Source of the DNA: Variovorax sp. V93
Lineage (GTDB): Bacteria; Pseudomonadota; Gammaproteobacteria; Burkholderiales; Burkholderiaceae_C
Assembly (NCBI RefSeq): GCF_041154485.1
Contig: NZ_AP028670.1
Location: forward strand, 930,001-994,000
Reading direction: 5' to 3'
Length of the DNA stretch: 64,000 bases
Every line of letters begins with the position of its first letter. Position 1 is the stretch's first letter. The translations under genes were made by a program, and so were the position numbers. Positions 23,021 through 32,479 of the stretch are shown in pieces. The notes below the pieces were generated by a model, which was not told where the DNA came from, did not search any database, and worked only from the letters and a program-made list of their open reading frames with translations.

Positions 23021-24844
23021 ATGACCCAGACCTGGATGCGCCCCGCCGCCTGGACCGCCGTGCTCGCGGCGCTTGCGCTGCCGATCGTGCTGGACCTCAA
23101 CAGCTACTACCTGCACGTCCTCAACCTCGCGTGGATCTTCGCGATCGCCGCGCTGGGCCTGCAGGTGGCCACCGGCGTCACCGGACAGATCGTGCTCGGG
23201 CAGGCGGCGTTGGTGGGCTTCGGCGCCTACGCGACGGCGCTGTTCATGATGCGGCTCTCGCTGCCGTGGTACCTCGCGCTGGTGGCGGCGATGCTGCTCA
23301 CGGCCGCCGTCGGGGTGCTGCTGGGCGCGGTGAGCACGCGCATCAAGGGGCACTACCTGGCCATCGTCACGCTGGCGCTGAACGAGATCTTCCGCATGGT
23401 GGCGCTCAACGAGGAATGGCTGACCGGCGGCCCGATGGGCATGCGCGACATCCCGACCCTGAGCATTCCGGCGCTGGGCGACACCATCGACCGGCAGCTG
23501 TACTTTCCGCTGCTGGCGCTGTGCTTCGCGGCCTATGCCGTGACGGTGTTCTTCCATCGCGCACGCACGGGCCGCAACATGCGCGCCGTGCGCGACGACG
23601 AGATCGCCGCCGAGGCCATGGGTGTCGATTCGCGCCGAGTGAAGACCATCGCCTTCGTGGTGTGCAGCGCGTGGGCGGCGCTGGCCGGCGGCCTGTATGT
23701 GCTGCTCGTGGGCTTTGCGGCGCCGGCCAACTTCACGGTCTTCGAGAGCATCAAGATGATGCTGATGGTGGTGCTCGGCGGCCTGGGCTCGATTGCCGGC
23801 ACCTTCCTGGGCGCGGTCGTCATCACGGTCCTGCCCGAAGCGCTGCGCGGCCTGCAGACCTACTATCTCGCGGCCTTCGGCATCGGCGTCGTGGCGATCC
23901 TGCTGCTCGCGCCGCGCGGTCTCGGCGTGGTCGGCGACTGGCTGCTGGGCGCGTTCCTGACCGGCAAGCGCGAGCCCGTGGGCGAGGCGCCCGCCGCGCC
24001 GCTCAACCTGGGCGCTGCGGCGGCGGCCGCGGCATCGGCGCTGCGTGCCCACGTTCCAGCGCCCGGCGCCGGCGAGGCGCTGCTCAGGGTGCGCGGCGTA
24101 TCGCGCAGCTTCGGCGGCGTGAAGGCGCTGAACGAGGTGGCGTTCGACCTGCAGCGCGGCGAGATCCTGGGCCTCATCGGACCCAACGGCTCGGGCAAGT
24201 CGACCATGATCAACGCCTGCTCGGGCACGGTGGGCGTCGAAGGTTCCATCCAGCTGGGCAGCGACCGCATCGACAACCTCGCACCATGGACCATCCATGC
24301 ACGAGGCGTCTCGCGCATTTTCCAGAATGTCCGGCTGTGGGAATCGATGACGGTGCTGGAGAACGTGATGGTGGCCCATCGCGCGCCGCGCGACCCGGCA
24401 GGCTCGCGCGAAGCCCGCAGCCGCGCCGCCGCACTGGAAGCCCTTGCCAGCATGGGCGTCGCGCATCTTGCGCACCGCCGCGGGGGCGACCTGTCCTTCG
24501 GCCAGAGCCGGCTGGTCGAGATGGCGCGCGCCATCGTGAACAAGCCGAGGCTGCTGTTGCTCGACGAGCCCGCGGCCGGGCTGCGCGGCGGGCTCATCCT
24601 GGAACTCTCGCAGATCCTCCAGCACCTGCGCGCGCAAGGCATGTCGATCCTGGTGGTCGAGCACCGCATCAAGCTGGTGATGAACATGTGCGACCGGGTG
24701 GTGGTGCTCAACCTGGGCGACAAGATCGCCGACGGCCGCCCCGCGGAGGTCATGGACTCCCCGGCGGTGATCGAGGCCTACCTGGGCGAGCGCATTCCAC
24801 CGGAGCCGGCGGCTCCCCTGGCGCGCGAGCCGGCCCCGGCGTGA
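23021..24844 (+). CDS. Fused LivM permease-LivG ATPase
   Basis: A 607-aa protein that fuses two transporter parts. Residues 1 to about 310 are a LivM permease (GLQVATGVTGQIVLGQAAL, FRMVALNEEWLTGGP, GGLGSIAGTFLGAVVI). After an Ala-rich linker (~325-345), a LivG ATPase follows with Walker A GPNGSGKST, signature DLSFGQSRLVEMARA, Walker B LLLLDEPAAGL and H-loop VVEHRI. GGAG stands 10 nt before the ATG. The fusion fixes a 1:1 ratio of permease and nucleotide-binding domain. Confidence 0.92.
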   Translation: MTQTWMRPAAWTAVLAALALPIVLDLNSYYLHVLNLAWIFAIAALGLQVATGVTGQIVLGQAALVGFGAYATALFMMRLSLPWYLALVAAMLLTAAVGVLLGAVSTRIKGHYLAIVTLALNEIFRMVALNEEWLTGGPMGMRDIPTLSIPALGDTIDRQLYFPLLALCFAAYAVTVFFHRARTGRNMRAVRDDEIAAEAMGVDSRRVKTIAFVVCSAWAALAGGLYVLLVGFAAPANFTVFESIKMMLMVVLGGLGSIAGTFLGAVVITVLPEALRGLQTYYLAAFGIGVVAILLLAPRGLGVVGDWLLGAFLTGKREPVGEAPAAPLNLGAAAAAAASALRAHVPAPGAGEALLRVRGVSRSFGGVKALNEVAFDLQRGEILGLIGPNGSGKSTMINACSGTVGVEGSIQLGSDRIDNLAPWTIHARGVSRIFQNVRLWESMTVLENVMVAHRAPRDPAGSREARSRAAALEALASMGVAHLAHRRGGDLSFGQSRLVEMARAIVNKPRLLLLDEPAAGLRGGLILELSQILQHLRAQGMSILVVEHRIKLVMNMCDRVVVLNLGDKIADGRPAEVMDSPAVIEAYLGERIPPEPAAPLAREPAPA

Positions 24845-24920
24845 GACCGGCATCTCCATCTTTCCGCTCCCTCGGTTTTCAACAAGGCGCATGTTGCGCA
24901 ACTCACCGGAGACACAAGCC

Positions 24921-26051
24921 ATGAAGAAATCTTCCATCCCGTTCCCGCGCGCCGGCTGGCTCGGCGCCGCCGCGCTGGTGCTGTGCGTTCCAGCCATGGC
25001 CGATGCGCTGATCGGCGTGTCGCTGCCCCAGACCGGGCCCAAGGCCCTGGTCGGGCGCAACTTCAAGCAGGGCGTGGAACTCGCGGTCAGCGAAATCAAC
25101 GCCGCGGGCGGCGTGCTGGGCAAGCCGCTGGAAGTGGTGTTCGAGGACGACCAGGGCGACAACCCGAACGGCGCCATCAATGCCGTCAACAAGCTGATGC
25201 AGGTCAGCAAGGTGCCGGTGATGATCGGCCCGCACTACTCGGTCACGCAGATGGCCACGCAGAAGACCTACTGCAACGGCAAGGTGGTGTCCATCACGGG
25301 CGGCACGTCGGTGGCGATCACGCACAGCGGATGCAGCTACGTGGTGCGCACGCGCTCGGACGACGACGTGCAGGCCCGGGCGCTGATCGCCTATGCGCGC
25401 AACGAACTCAAGGCCGGCGAGAAGACCGCGGTGTTCTATGCCAACGACGACTTCGGCAAGTCGGGCCAGGCGCGCGTCGTCGCGCAGATGGCCGCGCTGG
25501 GGCTGAAGCCCGTGGCGGTGGAAAGCCACAACCCGAGCGACAAGGACTATTCCGCCCAGCTCGCGAAGCTGCAGAAATCCGGTGCCGAGCTGGTGATCCT
25601 GTGGGCGCACGACACCGATGCGGCATTGATCCTGCGCCAGGCCAGGCAGTTCGGCCTGCCCTTCAAGTTCGCGGGTGCCGTGCTCTCCGAGGATGCGTTC
25701 CTCAAGCTGGCGGGCAGCGCGGCCGAGGGCTCGATGAGCGCGTCCTATTTCGTGCCCACCGATCCAAACCCCGCGGTGCAGGCGTTCGTCAAGAAATACG
25801 AAGCCAGGTACAGGATGGCGCCCGACGTGTGGTCCGCCACCTACTACGACGCGACCATCCTCGCGGCCAAGGCGATCAACGAAGCCAGGTCGGCCGATGT
25901 CGAGAAGATCCGCGCGGCGTTCTCCAGCGTGAACTACAGCGGCCTGCTGGCCGACTACAAGTGCGACAAGGCGGGCGACTGCAACAAGCAGGTGAACATC
26001 GTCGAGATCAAGGGCGGCCAGCCGGTCGTGCGCTCGGCCGTCAGGTTCTGA
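24921..26051 (+). CDS. Liv-type ABC transporter substrate-binding protein
   Basis: A 376-aa periplasmic protein. The signal peptide ends near PAMADA, and the mature N-terminus LIGVSLPQTGPKALVGRNF is typical of LivK-like proteins. VFEDDQGDNPNGAINAVNKL and FYANDDFGKSG follow. The start after CCGGAGACACAAGCC is well supported. It serves the LivH/LivM-G/LivF transporter of this operon. Ligand unknown; the surrounding enzymes suggest a short polyol, sugar acid or ketose rather than an amino acid. Confidence 0.9.
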   Translation: MKKSSIPFPRAGWLGAAALVLCVPAMADALIGVSLPQTGPKALVGRNFKQGVELAVSEINAAGGVLGKPLEVVFEDDQGDNPNGAINAVNKLMQVSKVPVMIGPHYSVTQMATQKTYCNGKVVSITGGTSVAITHSGCSYVVRTRSDDDVQARALIAYARNELKAGEKTAVFYANDDFGKSGQARVVAQMAALGLKPVAVESHNPSDKDYSAQLAKLQKSGAELVILWAHDTDAALILRQARQFGLPFKFAGAVLSEDAFLKLAGSAAEGSMSASYFVPTDPNPAVQAFVKKYEARYRMAPDVWSATYYDATILAAKAINEARSADVEKIRAAFSSVNYSGLLADYKCDKAGDCNKQVNIVEIKGGQPVVRSAVRF

Positions 26052-26075
26052 GGTGGCGCGCATGCGAGGAAAGCC

Positions 26076-26828
<753 letters not shown>

Positions 26829-26848
26829 ACATCAACACGCAGTTAACG

Positions 26849-28255
26849 ATGGCCTTTCACAAATCCCTCGAACAAACCGCGCGAGCGGTCGAACTGCTCC
26901 TGCCCGAGTTCCGGGCGATCTTCGGCGAGCGCGCCGTCACATCGGCTGCGGTGCGCGCGCACCACAGCCACGGCGAGGGCCTGCCCGACCCCGGGCAGCC
27001 GGACCTCGTGCTGTTCCCCCTTGCGAACGAGGAAGTGGCCGCCGCGGCCCGGCTGTGCCATCGTGCCGAGGTGCCGATCATCGCCTTCGGCAGCGGAACC
27101 TCGATGGAGGGGCACGTGGCGGCGATCCACGGCGGGGTGTGCATCGACCTCTCGCGCATGGACCGGGTGCTGGAGGTCTCGACGGATTCGATGGACTGCC
27201 GCGTCCAGGCCGGCGTGACGCGCGAGCAGCTCAACGAACACCTGCGCAGCAGCGGCCTGTTCTTCGCGGTGGACCCGGGCGCCAACGCGTCGCTGGGCGG
27301 CATGGCGTCTACGCGAGCGTCGGGCACGGCCGCCGTGCGCTACGGCACCATGCGCGAAACGGTCATGGGGCTGACGGTGGTGACGCCCGACGGCCGCATC
27401 GTTCGCACCGGCACGCGCGCGCGCAAGTCGGCGTCGGGTTTCGACCTCACCCGGCTCTACGTGGGCAGCGAAGGCCTGCTGGGCATCCTCACCGAGGTGC
27501 AGCTGCGCCTGTTCGGCCTGCCGGAGCATGTGGTTGCGGCGGTCTGCCAGTTCGACAGCCTCCGCGCCGCGATGGACACGGTGATCGCCACGCTGCAGCT
27601 GGGTGTTCCGGTGGCGCGCATCGAGCTGCTCAACGATGTGCAGATGGACGCATGCATCCGCTATTCGAAGCTCGACGAATTCGAGGCACGGCCCACGCTG
27701 TTCATCGAGTTCCACGGCAGCCAGGCGGCCGTGGCCGAGCAGGTGGACATGGTGCAGGGCCTTGCCAGCGAGAACGGCGGCAGCGGGTTCCGCTATGCCC
27801 ACCGGCCCGAGGAGCGCTCGCGCCTGTGGAAGGCCCGCCACTCGTGCTACCACGCCAACCTGGCGATGCATCCGGGCTGGAGTTCGATGGGCACCGATGC
27901 CTGCGTGCCGATCTCGGCGCTGGTCGACTGCATCACCGAGACCGAGGCCGACATCCGCGAAAGCGGGCTCTATGCACCGATCGTCGGCCACGTGGGCGAC
28001 GGCAACTTCCACCTCGGGATCATCTACGACGACGCAGACCGGGCGGCGCGCGCCAAGGCCGAGGCGCTGGCCGAGCGTGTTGCGCTGCGCGCGATACGGA
28101 TGGGCGGCACCTGCACCGGCGAGCATGGCGTGGGGCTGCACCGCATCGGCCAGATCGAAGTCGAGCACGGCGAGGCGATCGATCTGATGCGCGACATCAA
28201 GCGGGCCCTGGACCCCGCCGGAATCATGAATCCGGGGAAGATGCTGCGCATGTGA
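26849..28255 (+). CDS. FAD-linked D-2-hydroxyacid dehydrogenase (D-lactate/glycolate oxidase GlcD type)
   Basis: A 468-aa flavoprotein of the VAO family. The FAD-binding half has PIIAFGSGTSMEGH and DPGANASLGGM; the C-terminal half has VGHVGDGNFHLG and the family signature TGEHGVGLHRIG, ending in MNPGKML. It should oxidise a D-2-hydroxy acid to a 2-keto acid and pass electrons to the respiratory chain or a cytochrome. It is last in the operon and its end overlaps the convergent molybdoenzyme gene by 32 bp. Confidence 0.88.
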   Translation: MAFHKSLEQTARAVELLLPEFRAIFGERAVTSAAVRAHHSHGEGLPDPGQPDLVLFPLANEEVAAAARLCHRAEVPIIAFGSGTSMEGHVAAIHGGVCIDLSRMDRVLEVSTDSMDCRVQAGVTREQLNEHLRSSGLFFAVDPGANASLGGMASTRASGTAAVRYGTMRETVMGLTVVTPDGRIVRTGTRARKSASGFDLTRLYVGSEGLLGILTEVQLRLFGLPEHVVAAVCQFDSLRAAMDTVIATLQLGVPVARIELLNDVQMDACIRYSKLDEFEARPTLFIEFHGSQAAVAEQVDMVQGLASENGGSGFRYAHRPEERSRLWKARHSCYHANLAMHPGWSSMGTDACVPISALVDCITETEADIRESGLYAPIVGHVGDGNFHLGIIYDDADRAARAKAEALAERVALRAIRMGGTCTGEHGVGLHRIGQIEVEHGEAIDLMRDIKRALDPAGIMNPGKMLRM

Positions 28256-30539
28256 CCGCCACCGGCGGCTCGAACGCGCGGATCGGCGGCAGCGCGCCGT
28301 CGTAGCGTTCGATCTGCACCGTGCTGAGCTGGCCCGCGCAGCCTTGCGCGAGCGACGAGGTGCCGATGTCGCGCGTCAGCACGTTGGGGTTGCCGTGCGC
28401 GCACATCGGGCGGCCCTGGTCGTCCGTGGCCGGGTCGTACCAGGCGCCGGTGGGCAGCTGCACCACGTCCTCGCGCATGTCGGCACACAGGTGCGCGCTG
28501 GCCAGGCAGGCGCCGATCTCGTTGAAGAGCCGCACGATGTCGCCTTCCTGGATGCCGCGCGCCGCGGCGGCGGTGGGATGCAGCGTGCAGACCTCGCGGC
28601 CGCGGCGCTTGCTGGCCTGGCTGTGGGCGCCGAAGTCGAGCTGGCTGTGCAGCTTGGTGTGCGGCTGGTTGGCAACCAGCCACAGCGGATGCTCGGCGGT
28701 CGGCGCGAACCTCGGTGCAAGCCAGGCCGGATGGCCCGGGCAGTCGGCATAGCCGAAGGCGGCGATCGCCGGCGAGCTGATCTGCACCTTGCCGCTGGGC
28801 GTGGGCAGCGGCGCGGCGGCGGGATCGTTGCGGAAGGCGCGCAGCATGCCGCCGTCGTCGTCCCGCTGCGGCAGCATGAGTTCGCCGCGCTGCCAGAAGG
28901 TCTCGAAGTCCGGTGCGTCCAGGCCCAGTGCCTCGAGCCCGCTGCGGGTGCGCTCGTACAGGTGTGCCAGCCATTCGCGTGTCGTGCGGCCCTCGCTGAA
29001 GGCCTCGAAGGCGCCGAGCCGTTCGGCCAGGTCGCAGAAGATGTCGTAGTCGTCGCGCGCCAGGCCGCAGGGCTCGGCGATGCGGTGCATGGCCACCACC
29101 ATCGGGTCGGTGGCCGTGGCGCCGATGTCCTCGCGCTCCAGTGTCATGGTGCTGGGCAGCACGATGTCGGCATGGCGCGCGGTCGCGGTCCAGGCGATCT
29201 CGTGCACGACGAAGGTGTCGAGGGTGCGGAAGGCCTCGGCCAGGCGCGCGAGGTCCTGGTGGTGGTGGAACGGATTGCCGCCTGCCCAGTACGCGAGGCG
29301 GATGTGCGGATAGGTCCGGCGCTGGCCGTTGTAGTCGAAGGGCTGGCCCGGATTGAGCAGCATGTCGCTGATGCGCGCGACCGGAATGAACTCCTTCACG
29401 CCGTTGCTGCCCTGGGGCAGCGCGGCCGCCGGCACGGCGTTGTTGCGCTTGCCGTAGTGCGCGAGCGTGCCCAGCGCGTAGTTGTAGCCGCCGCCGGGCA
29501 GGCCCAGCTGGCCGAGCGCCGCGGCCAGCACCGCGCCCATCCAGACCGGCTGCTCGCCATGCTCGGCGCGCTGCAGCGAGTGCGACACCACCACCAGCGT
29601 GCGCTTGCCCACGAGCGAGCGGGCCAGCTCGACGAGCTGCTGTGCCGGCAGGTCGCAGATCGGTGCGGCCCAGTCACAGCTCTTGGCCACGCCGTCGCTG
29701 CGGCCCATCAGGTAGTCCTCGAACGCGGCCCAGCCGTCGCAGTGGCTGGCGATGAATTCGCGGTCGTGCGCACCGTCGCTCACGATCTGGTGCACCAGCG
29801 CCAGCATCAGCGCCGTGTCGGTGTTGGGCCTGGCGGCGAGCCACTCGAACTGCGCCTCGTCGGGCAGGTCGCTCCGGAGCGGGCTGATGCAGACGAAGCG
29901 GCAGCCGCGCGCCGCCGCCTCGCGCATGGCGCCGCGCTCGACATGGCGGCTGATGCCGCCCGAGGCGATGCGCGAATTCTTCAGCGCCATGCCGCCGAAG
30001 GCCAGCACCACGTCGGTGTGTTCGACGATCTGCTCCCACGTCACGTTGCGGCGCGCCACCTCTTCCATCGAACCGAGGATGTGCGGCAGCATCGGGCCCG
30101 AGGCGCCGGCGCTGTAGCTGTTGACCGAGCGCACGTAGCCGCCGAGCGTGGTGTTGAGGAAGCGGTGCACCTGGCTCTGCGCATGGTGGAAGCGCCCCGC
30201 GCTCGACCAGCCGTAGGAGCCGCCGAAGACTGCACCGGCACCGTGCCGCTCCTTCACGCGCCGAAGTTCCGCGGCCAGCCGGTCGAGCACCTCTTCCCAC
30301 GGCAGGGCCGCGTACGCGTCCCGGCCGCGCATCGGATCGGGCCCGGGGCCGCGTTCCAGCCAGCCCTTGCGCACCATCGGCGTGGTCACGCGCGCGCGGT
30401 GGCGCAGTGCATCGGGAAAATTGTCGATCAGCGGGTTCGGGTCCGGATCGCCCGGATGCGGCTTCACCGTGAGCGTGCGGCCGTCCCAGGCGGCGGAGAA
30501 CACGCCCCAGTGGGCGCTGTGCGGATGGAAGGTGGGCAT
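28224..30539 (-). CDS. Molybdopterin oxidoreductase of the DMSO reductase family (BisC/TorZ-like)
   Basis: A 771-aa molybdo-bis(MGD) enzyme. The N-terminus HPHSAHWGVFSAAWDGRTLT and DPDPNPLIDN match BisC/TorZ/MtsZ-type S- and N-oxide reductases, which lack an N-terminal iron-sulfur cluster. Ser143 in NSYSAGA is in the position of the molybdenum-ligating serine. Further motifs are GGMALKNSRI, YWAGGNPFHHHQD and the C-terminal VANQPHTKLHSQLDFG. No Tat signal is seen, so it is probably cytoplasmic, like biotin/methionine sulfoxide reductases. The start at 30539 has no strong ribosome site. It likely belongs to the same minus-strand operon as the sulfurtransferase, 23 bp upstream. Confidence 0.85.
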   Translation of the reverse strand: MPTFHPHSAHWGVFSAAWDGRTLTVKPHPGDPDPNPLIDNFPDALRHRARVTTPMVRKGWLERGPGPDPMRGRDAYAALPWEEVLDRLAAELRRVKERHGAGAVFGGSYGWSSAGRFHHAQSQVHRFLNTTLGGYVRSVNSYSAGASGPMLPHILGSMEEVARRNVTWEQIVEHTDVVLAFGGMALKNSRIASGGISRHVERGAMREAAARGCRFVCISPLRSDLPDEAQFEWLAARPNTDTALMLALVHQIVSDGAHDREFIASHCDGWAAFEDYLMGRSDGVAKSCDWAAPICDLPAQQLVELARSLVGKRTLVVVSHSLQRAEHGEQPVWMGAVLAAALGQLGLPGGGYNYALGTLAHYGKRNNAVPAAALPQGSNGVKEFIPVARISDMLLNPGQPFDYNGQRRTYPHIRLAYWAGGNPFHHHQDLARLAEAFRTLDTFVVHEIAWTATARHADIVLPSTMTLEREDIGATATDPMVVAMHRIAEPCGLARDDYDIFCDLAERLGAFEAFSEGRTTREWLAHLYERTRSGLEALGLDAPDFETFWQRGELMLPQRDDDGGMLRAFRNDPAAAPLPTPSGKVQISSPAIAAFGYADCPGHPAWLAPRFAPTAEHPLWLVANQPHTKLHSQLDFGAHSQASKRRGREVCTLHPTAAAARGIQEGDIVRLFNEIGACLASAHLCADMREDVVQLPTGAWYDPATDDQGRPMCAHGNPNVLTRDIGTSSLAQGCAGQLSTVQIERYDGALPPIRAFEPPVAVTCAASSPDS

Positions 30540-30562
30540 GCGCGGGTCCGCGGAGCTTCCGG

Positions 30563-31432
30563 TCAGGCGGCCGGTCCCGTGGCGATCGGCGCGCCCGGCT
30601 GCGCGCTCCATTCGCTCCACGATCCGGGGTACAGCGCCGCGCCCTTCAGGCCCGCGACTTCCATGGCCAGCAGGTTGTGGCAGGCGGTCACGCCCGAGCC
30701 GCACTGGTTCACCAGTTCCGCGGCGGGCCGGCCGCCGGTGATGGCGTCGAACTCGGCGCGCAGCTGCTGGGCGGGCTTGAAGCGGCCGTCGGCGTCCAGG
30801 TTGTCCTTGAACAGGCGGTTCCTCGCGCCCGGAATGTGGCCGCCGACCGGGTCCATCGTCTCGTTCTCGCCGCGGAAGCGGTCGGGGGCGCGGGCGTCGA
30901 GCACGAGCTTGTGCCGGCTCTCGATGTTGGCGCGCACCTCTTCGTAGGACAGCGTCGTGACCAGCGATTCGCGCAGCGCGAAATCGCCGGGCGGCCGTGC
31001 CGGCGGCGCCTCGGTCGACACCGCGTGGCCCGCGGCTTTCCAGGCCGCGATGCCGCCATCGAGCACGGCCGCCGCGCGGTGCCCGGCCCAGCGCAGCATC
31101 CACCACAGGCGCGCCGCATACATGCCGCCGGCGTTGTCGTAGGCCACCACCTGGGTGTCGTTGCCCACGCCGATCGCGGCCAGGGTGCGGGCGAAAGCTT
31201 CGCGCGCGGGCAGCGGATGGCGGCCGTTGCGGCCGGTCTTCTCGGCCGAGAGCGCGTGTTCGAGGTGCAGGTAGAACGCGCCGGGGATGTGGCCCGCGTC
31301 ATAGGCCTGCTGGCCGGCGCCGTGATTGGTCAGCTCGAAGCTGCAGTCCAGCACCAGCGGCGGATGCGCGCTGCGCAGTGCCTCGGCCAGCTGCGCGGCG
31401 GAGACGAGGGTGTCGAAGGTCACGTGATTCAC
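30563..31432 (-). CDS. sseA: Rhodanese-type sulfurtransferase (3-mercaptopyruvate sulfurtransferase, SseA-like)
   Basis: A 289-aa protein with two rhodanese domains. The active loop VNQCGSGVTACH puts the catalytic Cys at 244; CGSGVTA is the mercaptopyruvate-sulfurtransferase form of the loop. HIPGARNRLFKDNLD is also characteristic. The GTG start at 31432 overlaps the stop of the TctC gene by 4 bp (GTGA), so it is translationally coupled. It should move sulfane sulfur from a mercapto acid to thiol acceptors, making persulfides. Context with a persulfide-dioxygenase-like gene supports sulfur catabolism. Confidence 0.9.
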   Translation of the reverse strand: MNHVTFDTLVSAAQLAEALRSAHPPLVLDCSFELTNHGAGQQAYDAGHIPGAFYLHLEHALSAEKTGRNGRHPLPAREAFARTLAAIGVGNDTQVVAYDNAGGMYAARLWWMLRWAGHRAAAVLDGGIAAWKAAGHAVSTEAPPARPPGDFALRESLVTTLSYEEVRANIESRHKLVLDARAPDRFRGENETMDPVGGHIPGARNRLFKDNLDADGRFKPAQQLRAEFDAITGGRPAAELVNQCGSGVTACHNLLAMEVAGLKGAALYPGSWSEWSAQPGAPIATGPAA

Positions 31433-32421
31433 TGGGCGATCTCCTTCATCAGCGCAGGCGTGATGGCCGCCTTGTAGCGGGCGATGTCGTCGACGATGAA
31501 GCTGCGGAAGCGTTCCATCGGCAGGTCGTGCTCGGTGGCGGCGTCCTTGCGGATGGCGTCGCGCACCTCGGGCGTCGCCAGCGCGCGGCTGAGGTGCTCG
31601 GACAGCAGCTTCACCACCGCCTGCGGCGTGCCCGCGGGCGCCACCAGCCCGTACCACTGCGTCACCGGCACATCCACGCCCAGCTCCTTGAAGGTCGGCA
31701 CCTCGGGGATCGCCGGGTTGCGCTTTTCGCCGGTGATCGCGAGCAGCCGCAGCTGGCCCTGGCGCACCTGGCCGACCAGGGGCGATGCGGTGGCGAAGAA
31801 GCTGTCGACCTGGCCGCCCAGCATGTCGGTGATGGCCGGACCCGATCCCTTGTAGGGCACGTGCAGCATGTCCACGCCGGCCTTCTGCTTGACCATTTCC
31901 ATGCCGATGTGTGCGGCGCCGCCGGTGCCGGTGGAGGCGAAGCTCAGCTTCTGCGTCTTCGCGGCATCGAGCAGTTCGCGCGCCGTTCTGAAGCGCGAAC
32001 CCTGGCTCACGAACAGGCCGTGCGGCGCTTCCAGGATCAGCCCGATCGCGGCGAAGTCGTCGGGCACCTTGTAGGGAAGGCTCTGGGGCTTCATGGCGGG
32101 CGAGACCGCGAGGTTGCCGCTCATGGCCAGCAGGATGGTGTAGCCGTCGGGCTTGGCCTTGGCCACGATGTCGGCGGCGATGTTGCCGCCGGCACCGGCG
32201 CGGTTGTCGACGATCACGCTCTGCCCGAGCGTCCTGCCCATGGCGTTGGCGATCAGGCGGCCATACAGGTCGCCGCCGCCGCCGGGCGGAAAACCCACCA
32301 CGAGCTTGACGGGCTGCTCGGGGTAGGCGGCCCGGGCGGCGGGTGCGGCCAGGGCCAGCAGGCTGGCGCCGGCCAGTGCAAGGGCGCACAGGCGGCGGAT
32401 CGGGGCGATGGTGTGCTGCAT
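31429..32421 (-). CDS. TctC/Bug substrate-binding protein
   Basis: A 330-aa binding protein. The signal peptide ends near APAARAAY, and the Bug motifs KLVVGFPPGGGGDLYGRLI, VIVDNRAGAGG and KPDGYTILLA follow. AGGAGACATGAC precedes the ATG at 32421. It lies between the lyase and sulfurtransferase genes in one direction, so the ligand is probably the organic acid degraded by this cluster. Confidence 0.9.
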   Translation of the reverse strand: MQHTIAPIRRLCALALAGASLLALAAPAARAAYPEQPVKLVVGFPPGGGGDLYGRLIANAMGRTLGQSVIVDNRAGAGGNIAADIVAKAKPDGYTILLAMSGNLAVSPAMKPQSLPYKVPDDFAAIGLILEAPHGLFVSQGSRFRTARELLDAAKTQKLSFASTGTGGAAHIGMEMVKQKAGVDMLHVPYKGSGPAITDMLGGQVDSFFATASPLVGQVRQGQLRLLAITGEKRNPAIPEVPTFKELGVDVPVTQWYGLVAPAGTPQAVVKLLSEHLSRALATPEVRDAIRKDAATEHDLPMERFRSFIVDDIARYKAAITPALMKEIAQ

Positions 32422-32479
32422 GTCATGTCTCCTGTCTTTGTTCGTGCAGCGGGAGATGCACTCCCGCAGCGGGCGCAAT

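Noticed and set aside
30563..32389. A 608-aa frame covering the sulfurtransferase and its upstream region
   Set aside because: Only the C-terminal part is real; the upstream part is an out-of-frame reading of the TctC gene, and the GTG at 31432 is the supported start.
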